Origin: Spirochaetota bacterium
GTDB lineage: Bacteria > Spirochaetota > UBA4802 > UBA5550
NCBI GenBank assembly: GCA_016929135.1
Contig: JAFGJK010000070.1
Span: 1-48,368 of the forward strand
Direction: 5' to 3'
Length of the DNA stretch: 48,368 bases
Within the stretch, counting starts at the first letter, position 1. Each line of letters begins with the position of its first letter. Both the position numbers and the translations under genes were made by a program. Of the stretch, positions 16,251-24,289 are shown in pieces. A model generated the notes under the pieces. That model was not told where the DNA came from and did not search any database. It worked only from the letters and a program-made list of their open reading frames with translations.

Positions 16251-17867
16251 ATGAATAGCAATGATACGTATGTCCTGGCAATCGATCTCGGAACATCGGG
16301 CCCCAAAAGCGCCCTGGTCTCCCTCTCGGGCGAAGTGGCGGCCACCGCCTTTGAGGAGACACCGGTCATTCTCATACCCGGCGGTGGTGCTGAACAGGAC
16401 CCCGGATGCTGGTGGAAAACCATCACCTCCACCGCGAAGAAGGCCATCGACACCGCAAAGATCCCGGCGGACAGAATCGCGGCGGTGAGCGTCACCTCCC
16501 AGTGGTCCGGCACCGTTGCGGTGGACCGCAGCGGAAACCACCTGATGAACGCCATTATCTGGATGGACTCACGCGGTGCCGATGTATTAAAGGAAGAGAT
16601 GCGCGGCCTCTTCAAATTCGAGGGGTATCCCATCGGGAGCCTGATCTCATGGCTCAAGCTCACCGGAGGGGCACCGGCGAAATCGGGAAAGGACCCGATG
16701 GCGCACATCTACTGGATCAGGAAATACTGCAGCGACGTTTACAGGAACACCTATAAATTCCTCGAACCGAAGGATTACATCAATCTCCGGCTCACCGGTA
16801 AATTTGCCTCCACCTTTGATACGATACTGATGCACTGGGTGTGCGATAACCGCGACCCGAACAACGTCAGGTACAGCGACAAGCTGCTGAAGATCGCGGG
16901 GATCGAGCGCGACAAGCTGCCGGACCTCATCCGTGCGGTGGATATCCTGGGGCCGCTGAAGAATGACGTGGCCGAGCAGCTTGGCCTGAAGCAGGGGACC
17001 CCGGTGATCGGCGGAACCCCCGATGTCCCCTCCGCTGCCGTGGGATCCGGGGCGGTGAAGGACTATGAGGGCCACCTCTACATCGGCACCTCCTCCTGGA
17101 TATGCACGCACGTCCCGTTCAAAAAAACCGACATGTTCCATGCCATCGGCTCCTTTCCGAGCCCGATCCCGGGAAGGTACCTCGTCCTCACCGAGCAGGA
17201 GTGCGCGGGCAAGTGCCTCATGTGGCTCAGGGACAACCTCCTGTACCACAAGGACGAACTCCTTCACGAGGAAAACCTCCCGGACATCTACAAGATACTC
17301 GACAAGATCGTGGCCCGCACCCCTGCCGGGGCGAACAACGTCATGTTCACGCCGTGGCTCTATGGAGAACGGACGCCGGTGGAAGACCACCATATTCGAT
17401 CGTCCCTCTTCAACCTCTCTCTTGAAAACACCCGGGAGGACATCGCCAGGGCCGTCTTCGAGGGGGTCGCGATGAACCAGCGATGGCTGCTCATGTACGA
17501 GGAGAAATTCATGAAGAGGCCCTTCGCCCACCTGAACTTCATCGGCGGCGGTGCAAATTCGGATATCTGGTCTCAGATCATTGCCGACGTGACGAACAGG
17601 AAGATACGCCAGGTGGCGGATCCTCTCTATGCCAATGCGCGGGGTGCCACATTCCTCGCCGGCATCGCCCTGGGTCTCATGTCCACCGACGACATATCCC
17701 AGGGGACCAAGATCAAGGCCGAGTACACTCCGAACCCGGCCCACCGGAAGATCTACGACGAGCTCTTCGCCGAGTATCTGAATCTCTATACTATCCATAA
17801 AAAGGTCTGCGCACGCGTGAATACGCGCACCGTCGATTCATGCGCTCCGACGCTTCAGGCCAATTAA
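16251..17867 (+). CDS. FGGY-family carbohydrate kinase (xylulokinase-like)
   Basis: This 538-residue sugar kinase has an N-terminal phosphate-binding strand AIDLGTSGPKSALVS (residues 8-22), the conserved catalytic aspartate in GGTPDVPSAAVGSG (about 253-266) and the C-terminal FGGY signature region FIGGGANSDIWSQIIADVTN (about 427-446), followed by the GATFLAGIALGL helix. Length and motifs fit xylulokinase-like members, which phosphorylate keto- or open-chain sugars with ATP; the exact sugar cannot be read from sequence. GAGGTAG precedes the ATG. It is the first gene of an operon with a class III aminotransferase (16-base gap) and a RuBisCO-like protein, so it probably makes the phosphorylated substrate for one of them. 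Confidence 0.92.
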   Translation: MNSNDTYVLAIDLGTSGPKSALVSLSGEVAATAFEETPVILIPGGGAEQDPGCWWKTITSTAKKAIDTAKIPADRIAAVSVTSQWSGTVAVDRSGNHLMNAIIWMDSRGADVLKEEMRGLFKFEGYPIGSLISWLKLTGGAPAKSGKDPMAHIYWIRKYCSDVYRNTYKFLEPKDYINLRLTGKFASTFDTILMHWVCDNRDPNNVRYSDKLLKIAGIERDKLPDLIRAVDILGPLKNDVAEQLGLKQGTPVIGGTPDVPSAAVGSGAVKDYEGHLYIGTSSWICTHVPFKKTDMFHAIGSFPSPIPGRYLVLTEQECAGKCLMWLRDNLLYHKDELLHEENLPDIYKILDKIVARTPAGANNVMFTPWLYGERTPVEDHHIRSSLFNLSLENTREDIARAVFEGVAMNQRWLLMYEEKFMKRPFAHLNFIGGGANSDIWSQIIADVTNRKIRQVADPLYANARGATFLAGIALGLMSTDDISQGTKIKAEYTPNPAHRKIYDELFAEYLNLYTIHKKVCARVNTRTVDSCAPTLQAN

Positions 17868-17883
17868 GGAGGGGCTACAGCAT

Positions 17884-19287
17884 ATGGAATACCAAGAAAT
17901 CGTATCAAGAAGCAAGAATGTGCTTTCCATTGAACCCAAGCCTATCCCCGAGGAGAAGCTCTCGGAGATACGGGACAAGTACGTGAAGCGCAACAAGAAA
18001 TCGCTGGAGATGTTCGAGAAGGCGAAGAACTGCATCCCCGGCGGCGTCGAGCACAATCTCAGCCAGAATCATCCCTTCCCCCTGGCCATGGATCGTGCCA
18101 AGGGCTACAGGGTGTGGGACGTCGACGGCAACGAGTATCTGGACTACCTGATGTGCGGGGCTCCCATCATGCTGGGTCACAGCTACAGCCCGCTGGACGA
18201 GAAGATCATCGAGATCATCAGGGAGAAGGGGCCCGCCACTGGTCTCACCTGCGAGTACGAGCTTCTGGCGGCGGAGGAGATCGTGAAGAACCTGCCGGGC
18301 GTTGACCTCGTCAGGTTTCTCCAGTCGGGCACCGAGGCCGACATGGCGGCCCTTCGTATCGCCCGCGCCTATACCGGGAAGAAGAAGATCATAAAGATCG
18401 GCGGAAGCTACCACGGCTGGTCCGACCAGATGGTCTACTCACTCCACGTTCCCGGTTCAGGCCCCCTCTACTCCAAGGGGATCACCCCGGAAAGCTACGC
18501 CCATATCGTTGACGTGAAACCGAACGATTTCGACGGCCTTGAGAAGGCATTCAAGGAGAACGCAGAGGACCTGGCAGCGGCAATCGTCGAGCCGGTGGGC
18601 GGCGAGTCGGGGGCACACCCGGTCCACCCTGACTGGAACAAGACCATGCGCGAGCTCTGCGACCGGCACAAGGCGCTCCTCATCTTCGACGAGGTGGTGA
18701 CCGCCTTCAGGCTCGACATGGGGGGGGCGCAAAAGTATTTCAACATCATGCCCGACATCACCGTCCTGGGTAAGATCATCGGGCACGGGTATCCCTCCTG
18801 CGGCGCCGTGGCCGGACGAAGGGAGGTGATGAGCGTCTGCCACGGCAGCCTGGGCAACAAGATCTACGTCGGCGGCACGCTGGCGGCGAATCCCATCACC
18901 ACCGCCGCCTGCTACTACGCGCTGAAGTTCATGGCCGAGCAGGATGCGGTGAAGAAGGCCACCGACTACGCCGACAGGCTCACGAAGGCGATGAACGATC
19001 TCTTCGCCACGCGCCCTGACCTGGGATTCTTTGTCTACAATTTCGGGCCGATCATGCAGTACGTGACGACGGGATTCTTCTCGGTGGACATAGCCGCGCC
19101 CGATGCGCTCAAGCAGGTTCTCACCCGCAAGGCGGTGGCGGACAACTACCAGATCGTGACATCCTCAGAGGGGCTCTGCTCGCTCGCCGGGACCAGAATG
19201 TACAGCTGCATGCAGCACGATGACGAGGCGTTGAATAAAACCCTGGGGATATGGGAGCATCTGCTCTCCCTGATACCCAAGGGATAA
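17884..19287 (+). CDS. Class III aminotransferase, glutamate-1-semialdehyde-aminomutase-like
   Basis: This 467-residue PLP enzyme shows the HemL-like pattern. The N-terminal domain has YRVWDVDGNEYLDYLM, the cofactor site FLQSGTEADMAALRIAR and GSYHGWSDQ, the PLP-ring aspartate lies in LLIFDEVVTAFR, and the Schiff-base lysine is K297 in TVLGKIIGHGYP. Members transfer amino groups or shift one within a molecule. An N-terminal extension of about 40 residues precedes the usual start. It is not expected to be HemL itself, since its neighbours are a sugar kinase and an RLP. It probably acts on an amino- or keto-sugar derivative feeding the RLP. An AAGGAGG overlaps the kinase stop codon, indicating co-transcription. 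Confidence 0.9.
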   Translation: MEYQEIVSRSKNVLSIEPKPIPEEKLSEIRDKYVKRNKKSLEMFEKAKNCIPGGVEHNLSQNHPFPLAMDRAKGYRVWDVDGNEYLDYLMCGAPIMLGHSYSPLDEKIIEIIREKGPATGLTCEYELLAAEEIVKNLPGVDLVRFLQSGTEADMAALRIARAYTGKKKIIKIGGSYHGWSDQMVYSLHVPGSGPLYSKGITPESYAHIVDVKPNDFDGLEKAFKENAEDLAAAIVEPVGGESGAHPVHPDWNKTMRELCDRHKALLIFDEVVTAFRLDMGGAQKYFNIMPDITVLGKIIGHGYPSCGAVAGRREVMSVCHGSLGNKIYVGGTLAANPITTAACYYALKFMAEQDAVKKATDYADRLTKAMNDLFATRPDLGFFVYNFGPIMQYVTTGFFSVDIAAPDALKQVLTRKAVADNYQIVTSSEGLCSLAGTRMYSCMQHDDEALNKTLGIWEHLLSLIPKG

Positions 19288-19316
19288 TATATACTCAATA
19301 AAAGGAGGAAAATACG

Positions 19317-20651
19317 ATGACGAAGAAGAAAGACTCATGCATGCCCATAGATGCGTTCGCGGACAAGCCGATCTGCACGCCGGAATCGATTGACATGGAG
19401 AACCATGTGGTCGCCACCTACTGGATCCAGGCGGACAAGGGTATGGATATGTCGGTGATCGGGCAGGTGCTGGCGATCGAGCAGACCACCGGCACGTGGA
19501 CCCCGGTACCCGGCGAGACCCCCGAGATCCGCGCCAAGCATGTGGCGAAGGTGATCGGCGTGTACGAGGCGCCGTACTATGAATACGGTGTACCCGCTGA
19601 GGTCACGAATCGCCAGTACATCATGCAGATCGCCTTCCCCTCGGCGAACGTGGAGGACCAGCTCCCGATGATGCTTACGGCGGTTATCGGCAACATCTCC
19701 ATGGTACCCAACTTCAAGCTTCTGGATATCAGGCTCCCCAAGGCGACCCTCGATCAGTACCAGGGTCCGAAATTCGGCATCGACGGCTGGTGGGAAGCCC
19801 TGAAGCTCCCGAAGGGGCGGCCGATTCTCAACAACATGATCAAGCCCTGCAGCGGATACCCGCTGGAAGTGGGTGCCGAGCTCTTCAGGCAGGCGGCGCT
19901 CGGCGGCTGCGACGTCATCAAGGATGACGAGCTCATCGCAAACATGTGCTACAACGACGCGGTGGAGCGCGTGAAGACCTACATGAAGATCGAGAAGGAG
20001 GTCTACGAGGAGACCGGCGAGCACACCCTCTACACGGTGAACGTCACCGACAGGTTGCCGCGCATGTTCGACCTGGCGAAGCGGTGCATCGACGCCGGCG
20101 CCAACGCGATGATGGTGAACTACCTGGCCGTAGGTCCCGAGGCGATGCGTGCCCTTGCGGAGGACCCGGCGATCAACGTTCCCATTCTGGCCCACATGGA
20201 CGTCGCGGGCGCCTACTTCATGTCCCCCTACCAGGGGATCGCCTCGCCGATCGTTTTCGGAAAATTCTCGCGCCTCTGCGGTGCCGACTCGATCGTGCTC
20301 CCCTTCTCCATGGGAGGCAAGGCCTTCTACATGCACGACAGGTTCATGACCACGACGCGCAACCTCACCTATCCCATGGGAGACCTGAAACCCACCATGC
20401 CCATGCCCTCCGGCGGCATCACGCCGCAAAACGTATCCGACATCGTGAACGTGCTGGGCAAGGACATCATGATAGGATCCGGCGGCGGCGTCCATGCCCA
20501 TCCGCAGGGGCCCAGGGCGGGCGCCAGGGCACTGCGACAGGCGATCGACGCGGCGTGCAAGGGCATCAAGCTCGAGGAATACGGCAAGGAGCACGAGGAG
20601 CTGGGAGTGGCCCTCGGTGTGTGGAGCAAGAAGACTGATTTCAAACTTTAA
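19317..20651 (+). CDS. RuBisCO-like protein (form IV, RLP)
   Basis: This 444-residue protein aligns by eye over the full RuBisCO large-subunit fold. Kept, with spinach equivalents: E55 (E60), T60-W61 (T65-W66), N126 (N123), K176 (K175), the metal site K202-D204-E205 in IKDDE (K201-D203-E204), S365-G366-G367 (S379-G381) and the phosphate loop GSGGGVHAHP (G403-G404). Changed: K177 to C178, H294 to D295, R295 to V296, H327 to V327; loop-6 K334 may be K335 in SMGGK. The intact carbamylation site suggests a Mg-dependent enolase-type reaction, while the losses argue against CO2 fixation. Known RLPs act in methionine salvage and apionate breakdown. The kinase and aminotransferase upstream suggest a phosphorylated sugar-type substrate. 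Strong ribosome-binding site AAAGGAGG. Confidence 0.93.
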   Translation: MTKKKDSCMPIDAFADKPICTPESIDMENHVVATYWIQADKGMDMSVIGQVLAIEQTTGTWTPVPGETPEIRAKHVAKVIGVYEAPYYEYGVPAEVTNRQYIMQIAFPSANVEDQLPMMLTAVIGNISMVPNFKLLDIRLPKATLDQYQGPKFGIDGWWEALKLPKGRPILNNMIKPCSGYPLEVGAELFRQAALGGCDVIKDDELIANMCYNDAVERVKTYMKIEKEVYEETGEHTLYTVNVTDRLPRMFDLAKRCIDAGANAMMVNYLAVGPEAMRALAEDPAINVPILAHMDVAGAYFMSPYQGIASPIVFGKFSRLCGADSIVLPFSMGGKAFYMHDRFMTTTRNLTYPMGDLKPTMPMPSGGITPQNVSDIVNVLGKDIMIGSGGGVHAHPQGPRAGARALRQAIDAACKGIKLEEYGKEHEELGVALGVWSKKTDFKL

Positions 20652-20673
20652 CGTTTGTGGTGTGAGGATTTAC

Positions 20674-20709
20674 GGGCGGGTCCCCGCAGGGGACCCGCCC
20701 GCCTTTTTT
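20674..20709 (+). terminator. Rho-independent terminator of the RLP operon
   Basis: A perfect 12-bp stem (GGGCGGGTCCCC / GGGGACCCGCCC) with a three-base loop is followed, after GCC, by six T residues. It ends the kinase-aminotransferase-RLP transcript and separates it from the next gene. Confidence 0.95.
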
Positions 20710-20728
20710 GCATATTCGAGGAACAACG

Positions 20729-21793
20729 GTGGACCACTATCTACATGACGATCCCGGGATGGAGCCCTCGTGGGGACCCTGGTTCTCCCATGAATACATC
20801 ACCTATTTTTCCGTACAGCCCGTGGAGGGGGTGATGGCGCTTCCGCCCGTGCCGGTGACACGAAATTCCGACGGGGCCGACCCCCATTGGCCGCTGGGTC
20901 CGAGACACGTCGACCTCTTCAAGGAAAACTTTCGCCCGGCGAGACGGCTGGATCCCTTTCGCTCCTACGTATACGGTCACCGAAACGGCGACTTCAGCGA
21001 TTCCCCCCCGGATGGCGGCTCCATCGAGCCCTGGAAGGTCCTGGTCCTCTACAGCACCGAGCCGGACCTGTACCTGGACTGCGACCTCCTTCTTGACGGC
21101 AAGCAGAAGATCACCGGCGGTTCCCACGGGTGGCGCCACATGCAGTTCCGCATCCTGGGGATGCGCTTCGGCATGGGACGGGAGTCATTTCTCCACCAAC
21201 GGGAGATGGCGGCGCGGGCATTCAGGGAAGGACACGACTACTGGGGGTGGCGGTACCTTTCCCGCTGCACCCACTACCTCGCCGATCTGGGGAATCCCTT
21301 TCACGTCAGCGTTGTGCCGGCGGAACTTCTCCTGAGGCATCTCTTCTCGCGCCGCAGGCTCCTCCTGAAGCTCACCGCCGCTCACCACGGCTACGAGGTC
21401 TTCGTGGAGCGGCGGTTCAGGGAGGGGCAGCCGTCCTTCCGGGAGGCCCTCATGTATGGCGCGGCAGAGGGTCGGGATTGCAGCGACGACCCGATTGCGA
21501 TGCTGGATTCCTACATGCAAAGAGCCCATCGGCGCATGAAGCCGATTCTGCACTATTTTCTTGACCAATTCGGGAAAGAGCTGGTAGATGTCTTTATGAC
21601 CATGGATCACGGAAGCGATGTCGATGCCTCGGAGCAGACGAAGCTCTGCTCGGGTAAGGCAGCGGACGTCATTTTCAGCGACCGGCACCGGTCCTCGCTC
21701 TCCTTCCTGGACAGGGCAACGGACGAGATCTTCATAGACGTGGGGAGGATGCTGGGGAGCCTCATCAACGGTTTCGCCCCATTGCAAAGATAA
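20729..21793 (+). CDS. Zinc-dependent phospholipase C / P1-nuclease-like protein
   Basis: This 354-residue protein carries the histidine- and aspartate-rich helices of the zinc phospholipase C / S1-P1 nuclease fold: WFSHEYITYF near the N-terminus, GGSHGWRHM around residue 132 and the hallmark GWRYLSRCTHYLADLGNPFH (about 172-191), in which HxxxDxxxxxH supplies metal ligands. No signal peptide is visible, unusual for this mostly secreted family, so a cytoplasmic lipid- or phosphoester-hydrolase role is inferred with caution. The start GTG 20729 is chosen because GAGGAA lies eight bases upstream; the frame's first codon falls inside the preceding terminator. It stands alone after that terminator. 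Confidence 0.7.
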   Translation: MDHYLHDDPGMEPSWGPWFSHEYITYFSVQPVEGVMALPPVPVTRNSDGADPHWPLGPRHVDLFKENFRPARRLDPFRSYVYGHRNGDFSDSPPDGGSIEPWKVLVLYSTEPDLYLDCDLLLDGKQKITGGSHGWRHMQFRILGMRFGMGRESFLHQREMAARAFREGHDYWGWRYLSRCTHYLADLGNPFHVSVVPAELLLRHLFSRRRLLLKLTAAHHGYEVFVERRFREGQPSFREALMYGAAEGRDCSDDPIAMLDSYMQRAHRRMKPILHYFLDQFGKELVDVFMTMDHGSDVDASEQTKLCSGKAADVIFSDRHRSSLSFLDRATDEIFIDVGRMLGSLINGFAPLQR

Positions 21794-21860
21794 ACGGCTC
21801 GCGTCCCGGCCCGATCGGCCGGAAGGGCATGGTGAACATACAGTACACCGGGGAGAATCA

Positions 21861-22499
21861 ATGCCAAAGATAACCAGAAGCGACGAGGAGATCGAACAGA
21901 TCCGGGAGCAGATCCTGGACTGTGCCCTCGCCATCCTTGAGACCGACGGATTCGAGGGTCTCTCCATGAACCGTATCGGCTCACGCATGAGCATGACCGC
22001 GGCAAACCTGTACAACTACTACGGCAGCAAAAACGAGCTCCTCATCGCCATTCACAAGAAGACCTTCGGCATGCTTCACGACAAGCTGATGAAGGACATC
22101 GCCACGGCGGATGATCCCCGTGAGAAGGCCATCAAGCTGATGGAATCCTTCGTCGATTTCGGCACCAACAACGTAAACATCTACGACATCATGTTCAACC
22201 GGCCCATACCGCAGCACAGCGATTACATCGGCACTCAATACGAGGAGATGTCGCTGAACGAATTCCAGCACTCGCTGAGGACCCTTGTGCTCGCCTACTC
22301 AGTGGTCCGCGACTTCCTGGAATCAAGGAACAAGGCCGGCGGGAGGGATCCCCAGTACGTCACCATCAAGGTGATGAGCGAGCTTCACGGGATCATATCC
22401 CTCTACAACAGCCGTATACTCATGCAGGTGGTGACCAACACCCAGCAGTTCTTCGACACGATCATCGAGGACACGCTGGCGACCCTGGAACGGGATTGA
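21861..22499 (+). CDS. TetR/AcrR-family transcriptional regulator
   Basis: This 212-residue regulator has a clear N-terminal helix-turn-helix: REQILDCALAILETDGFEGL, then SMNRIGSRMSMTAANLYNYY and SKNELLIAIH (to about residue 62). The C-terminal region (EKAIKLMESFVDFGTNNVNIYDIMFN ...) resembles TetR_C ligand-binding domains. GGGGAG precedes the ATG. An inverted repeat CCGGCC / GGCCGG (21806-21822) lies 38 bases upstream and could be its operator. It probably controls the downstream sulfatase and epimerase genes, the zinc phospholipase-like gene, or both. Confidence 0.9.
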   Translation: MPKITRSDEEIEQIREQILDCALAILETDGFEGLSMNRIGSRMSMTAANLYNYYGSKNELLIAIHKKTFGMLHDKLMKDIATADDPREKAIKLMESFVDFGTNNVNIYDIMFNRPIPQHSDYIGTQYEEMSLNEFQHSLRTLVLAYSVVRDFLESRNKAGGRDPQYVTIKVMSELHGIISLYNSRILMQVVTNTQQFFDTIIEDTLATLERD

Positions 22500-22654
22500 A
22501 GGCATCCACGCCGCGTCCCGGTGGCTGCGGCGTTTCAGGTCAGAGGTGGAGCGCGCCGACTGAGGGCGGCGCACCTGTCTGTACTCATCAGGGACCGGGA
22601 GCACGGGAAGCCCTACGGCGCAACGCCGGAGTGACCGGTCCCGCAGGAGGATCT

Positions 22655-24289
22655 ATGAATCGAAACGGCATAACGCGACGGAGAATGCTCAAGCTCGGTG
22701 CCGCCACCGCCGCAGGGATCGCCGGCATCGGCGGCCTGGCACGGTGCGGCGGCACCCCCTTCGAATTCGACGAAGAAATCTACTCGGATCCGGCAAGGGA
22801 CCGGATCCCGGCAGAGAGGCTCATCGGAAGGGTCCGGGGATTCCGCGGTAGGAGGCCCAACATCGTCGTCATCCTCACCGATGATCTAGGGTACGGCGAC
22901 CTTGGCTGTTACGGGAACAGGGTCATGAAAACGCCGCACATTGACCGCCTGGCCCGGGAGGGGGTCCGCTTCACCGACTTCTACGCCTCCAACTCCCTCT
23001 GCTCCCCCTCCAGGGCGGGGCTCCTCACCGGCAGATACGCCCACCGGACCGGCGTCACCTGGCCGGTGCAGACCGGCGGGGACTCGCTCATGCGGAGAAT
23101 CGTGCTGAAGCTGAGCCTGGCCCTGGGCAGGCTCGGGGCCATCGATACCAGGGGGGCCCAGAGCATCGCCGCCGGCCTCCCGCCGTCGGAGATCACCCTG
23201 GCGGAGGCCCTGAAGGTGGCAGGCTACGCCACCGCCTGTATCGGCAAGTGGCACCTGGGCGACTTCACCACCGATGACCGGTACCACCCCTTAAACCACG
23301 GTTTCGATTTCTTCACCGGCATCGTCGGGGCCAACGACGATTTCCCCGTGTCCTTCTGGCGCGACCGTACCGAGATGGTGCATGACATCGGCATCGACCA
23401 GGGCCGCTACACCGGCCTCTTCACCGACGAGGCGGTACGATTCATCGAGCGGTCGAAGAACGGCCCGTTCTTCCTTTATATGGCACACAAGGATCCCCAT
23501 CTTCCCAACATTCCCTCGGAGCGATTCAGGGACAAGTCGGAATGCGGCCGCTACGGCGACACGGTGGAGGAGGTGGACTGGAGCGTCGGAAGGATCATGG
23601 AGTGCCTTGCGAGAAACGGCCTCGACAGGGACACCCTGGTGATCTTCACCAGCGACAACGGCCCCTGGTACGACGGCAGCGCCGCACCCTTCCGTGGGAG
23701 GAAGGGCCAGAGCTTCGACGGGGGATACCGGGTCCCCATGATCGCCCGGTGGCCAGGAAGGATTCCGGCCGGGCGCACCTGCGAGGCGGCCTCGATGAAC
23801 ATCGACTTCTTTCCCACCTTCCTCGCCATGGCGGGACTCCTGCCGCCGGAGGACCGTATCGTAGACGGAAGGGACATCACCGGCCTCCTCACCGGCAGGG
23901 AGACCATCTCGCCCCACGAGGCGCTCTATTTCTTCCATCACAACGAGCTGGAGGGTGTCCGCTGCGACGACTGGAAGTACTTCCGCCAGATCCACACCTA
24001 CACCTGGCCGCTCCCGCTGGACAAGCCGAACACCTTCTTCGGATCCGTTGCCGGCGGGAGGGATTACAGGCCTGAGGGATCCGACGAGTCGGTCCCCACC
24101 ATGGCCAGCTGGCCCGTGCTCTACCGCGTCTCGAAGGATCCTGGTGAGTGCTACAACGTCATGAAGAAATACCCCCGCGTGGCGGAGGACCTGGGGAGAA
24201 GGCTGGAACGCTTCGAGCGCGAGTTCACCGGCAACCCCAGGGGATGGCTGCGCAGTGCCGTGAAAAAAGCAGGGGGAGGTGCGCGATGA
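22655..24289 (+). CDS. Tat-exported type I sulfatase
   Basis: This 544-residue alkaline-phosphatase-superfamily sulfatase begins with a twin-arginine signal (NGITRRRMLKLGAATAAG, residues 4-21) and then a small-residue stretch. VVILTDDLGYGDLGCYG supplies metal-binding aspartates, and SLCSPSRAGLLTGRY holds the CxPxR motif whose C116 would be converted to formylglycine. IGKWHLGDF and FTSDNGPWYDG are further active-site marks. It should hydrolyse a sulfate ester, on a sugar or other molecule, outside the cytoplasm. Maturation must happen before Tat export, consistent with the cytoplasmic radical-SAM maturase encoded at 25288-26520. ATG 22655 follows GGAGG. It overlaps the next gene by four bases (ATGA). 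Confidence 0.92.
   Translation: MNRNGITRRRMLKLGAATAAGIAGIGGLARCGGTPFEFDEEIYSDPARDRIPAERLIGRVRGFRGRRPNIVVILTDDLGYGDLGCYGNRVMKTPHIDRLAREGVRFTDFYASNSLCSPSRAGLLTGRYAHRTGVTWPVQTGGDSLMRRIVLKLSLALGRLGAIDTRGAQSIAAGLPPSEITLAEALKVAGYATACIGKWHLGDFTTDDRYHPLNHGFDFFTGIVGANDDFPVSFWRDRTEMVHDIGIDQGRYTGLFTDEAVRFIERSKNGPFFLYMAHKDPHLPNIPSERFRDKSECGRYGDTVEEVDWSVGRIMECLARNGLDRDTLVIFTSDNGPWYDGSAAPFRGRKGQSFDGGYRVPMIARWPGRIPAGRTCEAASMNIDFFPTFLAMAGLLPPEDRIVDGRDITGLLTGRETISPHEALYFFHHNELEGVRCDDWKYFRQIHTYTWPLPLDKPNTFFGSVAGGRDYRPEGSDESVPTMASWPVLYRVSKDPGECYNVMKKYPRVAEDLGRRLERFEREFTGNPRGWLRSAVKKAGGGAR

Noticed and set aside
17884..19287. Assignment of the class III aminotransferase as HemL (heme biosynthesis)
   Set aside because: Motifs fit the superfamily, but the operon partners are a sugar kinase and an RLP and no heme gene is near.
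19317..20651. True CO2-fixing RuBisCO large subunit
   Set aside because: Equivalents of K177, H294, R295 and H327 are replaced, and no phosphoribulokinase or small subunit gene is present.
21811..21818. CCGATCGG core shared by sites upstream of two TetR genes (12558-12565 and 21811-21818)
   Set aside because: The same 8-mer also occurs inside the sensor-kinase coding region (about 14624-14631), so two shared copies are weak evidence for a common operator.
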